Assembly (NCBI GenBank): GCA_025360495.1
Contig: JANYCC010000252.1
Location: 1-40,540 of the forward strand
Source of the DNA: Verrucomicrobiota bacterium
GTDB taxonomy: Bacteria; Verrucomicrobiota; Verrucomicrobiia; Limisphaerales; UBA9464
Length of the DNA: 40,540 nucleotides
Direction: 5' to 3'
Below, one piece after another: positions 36,473 through 40,540 of the stretch. The notes under the pieces are model-generated. The model searched no databases and was not told where the DNA came from. It was given only the letters and a program-made list of their open reading frames with translations. The position numbers were made by a program, and so were the translations under genes. How positions within the stretch are numbered: the first letter of the stretch is position 1; each line of letters begins with the position of its first letter.

Positions 36473-39400
36473 ATGAAGCCGCCGCCACAACCGGCCAATG
36501 AGGCACTGCGTCTGGAGGTGCTGCGGAAGTACGGTGTCCTCGACACGTCGCCGGAGCCGGCGTTGGACGATCTGACGGCCCTGGCGGCGCATATCTGTGG
36601 AGCGCCCATCTCCCTCATATCGCTGGTGGATGAACGGCGGCAGTGGTTCAAATCCAAGGTCGGCTGGACCGCCGATGAAACCGAGCGGGACGTTTCCTTC
36701 TGCGGACATGCCATCTTGGGGGAGGGATTGATGGTGGTGCCGGACACGGCGCAGGATGAGCGGTTCGTGGACAACCCGCTGGTCATCGGCGAACCCCGCA
36801 TCCGCTTTTATGTCGGTGCGCCCCTGCTGACCCATGACGGCCATGCGATCGGTTCGCTGTGCGTCCTGGACCATGTGCCGCGCCATCTGGATGCGCCGCA
36901 ACTCGAGGCCCTGCGGGTTCTGGGCCGGCAGGTGGTGTCGCAATTGGAGTTGCGGCGCCAGGCGCGGGAACTGGCCGAGAGCCAGGAGAGGTTGCGGATC
37001 GTGACGGACAATGCCCGGGTGGGCCTGGTCACCGTCAACCGGGAGCGGCGCTATGTCTATGCGAACTCCACTTACGCCGAGATCCTGGGATTGTCCTCGG
37101 CCGAGATCGTCGGACATTCGGTGCCGGAGGTGCTCGGGGGGATCTACAACGAAAAGGTCCGCCCCCGGTTGGACCGCGCTTTCGCCGGGGAGCGGGTGGC
37201 GTATGAATTATGCAAGCGGGGAGCGGGTGGCGTCTGCCATTATGCCGTCGGGTATGAACCCCTGCAGGTGTCGGGGGTGACGCAGTTCGTCGTGGTGGTG
37301 ATCACCGACATCACCGAGCGCAAACAGGCGGTGGCTGAAAGTGAGCGCCAACGGGCCGAGTTGCAGTTCATCATGGATGCCGTCCCCGCGCTGGTTTTTT
37401 ATAAGGACCGCGAAGGCCGGTTCCTGCGGGTCAACCGTGAACTCGCACGGCTTGTCGGTGCGGCACCGGAGGAATTCATCGGCAAGACCGACTGCGAGAT
37501 GGGTGCCCCCGAAGGTGTGCGGTACCGCGAGGACGACCTGCAGGTCATCGGGACGGGCGAGCCGATCCGGCACTTGGAGGAACAGATCCAGACGGCGGAA
37601 GGGCCCCGCTGGCTGCTCACCGACAAGATACCTTATAGGGATGAGGCCGGACACATCACCGGCGTCATCGGCTTCGCGGTGGATATCACGGAGCGCAAAT
37701 TCACCAAGATGGCCGCCCTGCGTCTGGCGGCGATTGTCGAATCCTCGGACGACTGCATCATCGGCAAGGATCTCTCCAGCATCATCACCAGTTGGAACCG
37801 GGGGGCGGAAAAGATCTTTGGCTACACGGCGGAAGAGATGGTGGGGAGTTCCATCATGCGGTTGATCCCGGCCGATCGGCACGACGAGGAGGTCCAGATC
37901 ATCGGGAAGATCAGGCGGGGTGAGAGCGTCGAGCATTTTGAGACCCTGCGGTTGACCAAGTCGGGACGATTGATCGACGTGTCGGTCACGGCCTCGCCGA
38001 TCCGGGATGCCGGCGGCGGGATCATCGGGGTGTCGAAGGTTGCGCGGGACATCACCGAGCGCAAGCGGGCGGCCGAGGTGCTGCGTTGGAGGACGGCATT
38101 CTTCGAGGCCCAGGTGGATTCCTCGCCGGATGCGGTGCTGGTGGTGGACCGGCAGAACCGGATCATCCTTCGGAACGAACGGTTGGACCGGCTTTTCAAG
38201 GTCCCGAAGGAGATTGCGGAGGACGATGATGATTTCAAGTTGCTGCGGCACGTGACCCGGCAGGCGCGCGATCCCGAACAATTCACCGCCCGGGTCATGC
38301 ACCTCTATGAGCATCCGGACGAGACGGGACTCGACGAGATCGAATTGGTGGATGGGACGTTCCTGGACCGGTATTCGGCGCCGGTGCGGGACAAGGCGGG
38401 CGTCTATTATGGCCGGATCTGGACGTTCCGGGACATCACCGAACGGAGGCGGACCGAGGCGCGTTTCCGGCGTTTGGTGGATTCCAATGCCCAGGGGGTC
38501 ATGTTTTGGAATGCCCGGGGTGAGATCACCGGGGCCAATGACGCCTTCCTGGGCATCGTGGGCTATGAGCGGGAGGACCTGAAGGCGGGTCGGATCCGCT
38601 GGGCCGCGATCACGCCGTCGGGCAGCGAGGAATTCGACCGGCGGCATTCGGAGGCTGTGGCCGCCGACGGGTTTTGCGCGCCTTATGAACGGGAATTGAT
38701 CCGCAAGGACGGCGTGCGTGTGCCCGCGTTGATCGGGGCGGCGGCGTTCGAGGACAATCGGGAGGAGGGCGTCTGCTTTGTCCTGGACCTCACGGAACGC
38801 AAGAAGCTGGAGGCCAAATTCCTCCGGGCCCAGCGGATGGAGAGCATCGGAACGCTGGCGGGCGGCATCGCGCACGATCTGAACAATGTTTTTGCGCCGA
38901 TCCTGATGTCCTTCGAGTTGTTGAAGGAGATGGCGCGGGACGAGGCGGATCTCAGCCTGCTGGCCACGATCCAGGGAAGCGCGCAACGCGGGGCGGACCT
39001 GGTGGCGCAGGTGCTTTCCTTCGCCCGTGGGGTGCAGGGCAAACGGGTCCATGTCAATCTGCTCCATATTCTGCGGGAGTTGACCAACGTGATGCGGGAC
39101 ACCTTCCCGAAGTCGATCCAAGTCTGTCTGGGAACGGCCCCGGGTCTGTGGTCGGTGAGTGGCGACCCCACCCAGATCCACCAGATCTTCCTGAACCTCT
39201 GTGTCAATGCGCGGGACGCCATGCCAACGGGCGGCACCCTCGGCATCACGTTGGAGAACGTCGTGTTGGACGAGACTTATACGGCGATGACCACCGATTC
39301 CCATCCCGGCCCGTATGTGATGGTGAGGCTGCAGGATACCGGCATGGGCATTGCGCCGGAGATCCAGGATCGCATCTTTGAACCGTTCTTCACGACGAAA

Positions 39401-39976
39401 GGCGTCGGCAAAGGAACCGGTCTGGGACTGGCGACCACGCTGGGCATCATCCGGAGCCACGGTGGATTCATCAATGTCTACAGCGAGGTGGGCAAGGGGA
39501 CGAAGTTCAAAGTCTATCTGCCGGCTGAAGCCACCCAGGCTGAGGTGGAGGAGGAGGCCACCGGGCGAACCCCTCTGCCGCGCGGCAATGGGGAACTCAT
39601 CCTGGTGGTGGACGATGAGGCAGCCATTTCCCGGATCGTGCAAAGCACGCTCGAGCGTTTCGGATACCGTGTCGTCCAGGCCTCCAATGGCGTCGAAGCC
39701 CTGGCTGTCTATCGCGAGGGCGGGGACCGGATCGCGGTGGTCCTGACCGACATGGCGATGCCCCTCATGGACGGGCCCGCGCTGATCCTGGCCCTCATGG
39801 AGATCAATCCCCGGGTCCGCATCATCGGATCCAGCGGCCTGGCATCCAACGGGGGCGTCGCCCGGGCGATGGGCGCCGGAGTGCGGCATTTTGTCCCCAA
39901 ACCTTATACCGCCGGGGTCATGCTCAAAGTCCTGCGGGAGATTCTGGAGGGCTCGTCGGAGGGTCCGGTGAAGTAG
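36473..39976 (+). CDS. Soluble GAF/multi-PAS hybrid histidine kinase with C-terminal receiver
   Basis: N-terminal GAF (LRLEVLRKYGVLDTSPEPALDDLTALAAHICGAPISLISLVDE), repeated DITERK PAS endings, RMESIGTLAGGIAHDLNNVF (HisKA), GMGIAPEIQDRIFEPFFTTKGVGKGTGLGLATTLG, ILVVDDEAAISRIV...VVLTDMAMPLMDG. Confidence 0.95.
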   Translation: MKPPPQPANEALRLEVLRKYGVLDTSPEPALDDLTALAAHICGAPISLISLVDERRQWFKSKVGWTADETERDVSFCGHAILGEGLMVVPDTAQDERFVDNPLVIGEPRIRFYVGAPLLTHDGHAIGSLCVLDHVPRHLDAPQLEALRVLGRQVVSQLELRRQARELAESQERLRIVTDNARVGLVTVNRERRYVYANSTYAEILGLSSAEIVGHSVPEVLGGIYNEKVRPRLDRAFAGERVAYELCKRGAGGVCHYAVGYEPLQVSGVTQFVVVVITDITERKQAVAESERQRAELQFIMDAVPALVFYKDREGRFLRVNRELARLVGAAPEEFIGKTDCEMGAPEGVRYREDDLQVIGTGEPIRHLEEQIQTAEGPRWLLTDKIPYRDEAGHITGVIGFAVDITERKFTKMAALRLAAIVESSDDCIIGKDLSSIITSWNRGAEKIFGYTAEEMVGSSIMRLIPADRHDEEVQIIGKIRRGESVEHFETLRLTKSGRLIDVSVTASPIRDAGGGIIGVSKVARDITERKRAAEVLRWRTAFFEAQVDSSPDAVLVVDRQNRIILRNERLDRLFKVPKEIAEDDDDFKLLRHVTRQARDPEQFTARVMHLYEHPDETGLDEIELVDGTFLDRYSAPVRDKAGVYYGRIWTFRDITERRRTEARFRRLVDSNAQGVMFWNARGEITGANDAFLGIVGYEREDLKAGRIRWAAITPSGSEEFDRRHSEAVAADGFCAPYERELIRKDGVRVPALIGAAAFEDNREEGVCFVLDLTERKKLEAKFLRAQRMESIGTLAGGIAHDLNNVFAPILMSFELLKEMARDEADLSLLATIQGSAQRGADLVAQVLSFARGVQGKRVHVNLLHILRELTNVMRDTFPKSIQVCLGTAPGLWSVSGDPTQIHQIFLNLCVNARDAMPTGGTLGITLENVVLDETYTAMTTDSHPGPYVMVRLQDTGMGIAPEIQDRIFEPFFTTKGVGKGTGLGLATTLGIIRSHGGFINVYSEVGKGTKFKVYLPAEATQAEVEEEATGRTPLPRGNGELILVVDDEAAISRIVQSTLERFGYRVVQASNGVEALAVYREGGDRIAVVLTDMAMPLMDGPALILALMEINPRVRIIGSSGLASNGGVARAMGAGVRHFVPKPYTAGVMLKVLREILEGSSEGPVK

Positions 39977-39984
39977 GGCGGAGG

Positions 39985-40000
39985 CCGCCGGACCCGGCGG
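39985..40000. terminator. Possible GC-rich hairpin between convergent genes
   Basis: ccgccgg ac ccggcgg; no T-run, so intrinsic termination uncertain. Confidence 0.3.
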
Positions 40001-40010
40001 TTCCCCGGCG

Positions 40011-40540
40011 TCAGAAGAAGATCGGGATGATCAGGATGGCGACGATGTTGACGACCTTGATCATCGGGTTGATGGCCGGACCCGCCGTGTCCTTATAGGG
40101 ATCACCCACCGTGTCGCCGGTCACCGCGGCAGCGTGGGCGGGGGAGCCTTTGCCGCCGTGGTGGCCCTGCTCGATGTACTTCTTCGCATTATCCCACGCG
40201 CCCCCGCTGGAGGTCATCGCGATCGCCACAAACAGGCCGGTCACGATCGTCCCGACCAGCATCCCGCCCAGCACCACGGGGCCGAGCGGCGGGATCACGG
40301 CGACGGCCAGGACGAAGGCGACGGGCAGGAGTGCGGGCGCGATCATTTCCCGGAGTGCGGCCTTGGTCACAATGTCGACACAGGTGCCATACTCGGGGAC
40401 GTCCTCGCCGCGGAGGATCCCGGGCTTGGCGGCGAGTTGGCGACGCACCTCCCGCACGACAGCGCCCGCCGCCTTGCCCACCGCGTCCATGCTGAAGGCG
40501 GTGAACAGGAAGGGCAGCAACCCGCCGATGAACAGGCCGA
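40011..40540 (-). CDS. hppA: Membrane-bound ion-translocating pyrophosphatase, C-terminal part (5' end outside window)
   Basis: [64 protein letters not shown]. Confidence 0.95.
   Translation of the reverse strand, partial: GLFIGGLLPFLFTAFSMDAVGKAAGAVVREVRRQLAAKPGILRGEDVPEYGTCVDIVTKAALREMIAPALLPVAFVLAVAVIPPLGPVVLGGMLVGTIVTGLFVAIAMTSSGGAWDNAKKYIEQGHHGGKGSPAHAAAVTGDTVGDPYKDTAGPAINPMIKVVNIVAILIIPIFF

Noticed and set aside
37208-39889. 893-aa minus-strand ORF
   Set aside because: Antisense to the multi-PAS kinase; no domain signals.

Overview
GC-rich bacterial chromosome segment. Gene content and style (PEP-CTERM protein, DUF1592/DUF1552 pair, GxGYxYP protein, PQQ-dehydrogenase/cytochrome fusion) suggest a Verrucomicrobiota/PVC-type organism; this lineage call is inference. 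Left to right: 3' end of atpD and complete atpC; a PEP-CTERM protein gene that looks 5'-truncated at a dispersed repeat; a minus-strand sensory operon (TonB-dependent receptor, YfiR/DUF4154 protein, hybrid histidine kinase); a nuoB-to-nuoN complex I operon without an adjacent nuoA, split between nuoE and nuoF by an antisense tRNA-Gln(CUG) unit; lpxA-like acyltransferase divergent from a tightly coupled four-gene operon (AMP-forming acyl ligase, small membrane protein, B12-binding radical SAM, acyl carrier protein); a zinc-finger-degenerate DksA/TraR-like protein; a cytochrome c/PQQ-type dehydrogenase divergent from a DUF1592-DUF1552 pair; a Ric/YtfE-like di-iron repair protein; a GxGYxYP protein; a multi-PAS hybrid kinase; and the C-terminus of a membrane pyrophosphatase. 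Most notable: (i) a textbook Rex-type operator TTTGTGAA-AAAG-TTCACAAA upstream of nuoB; (ii) an FNR/CRP-like palindrome CTTGACCCGGGTCAAG at about -41.5 of a candidate ric promoter; (iii) a dispersed 24-bp arm / palindromic repeat family (7 arm copies at 3 loci); (iv) a complete tRNA transcription unit antisense inside nuo; (v) an uncharacterised ligase/membrane protein/B12-rSAM/ACP operon; (vi) short-period (7-bp, 9-bp) intergenic repeats. All calls are by reading sequence and translated ORFs; no database search was run.
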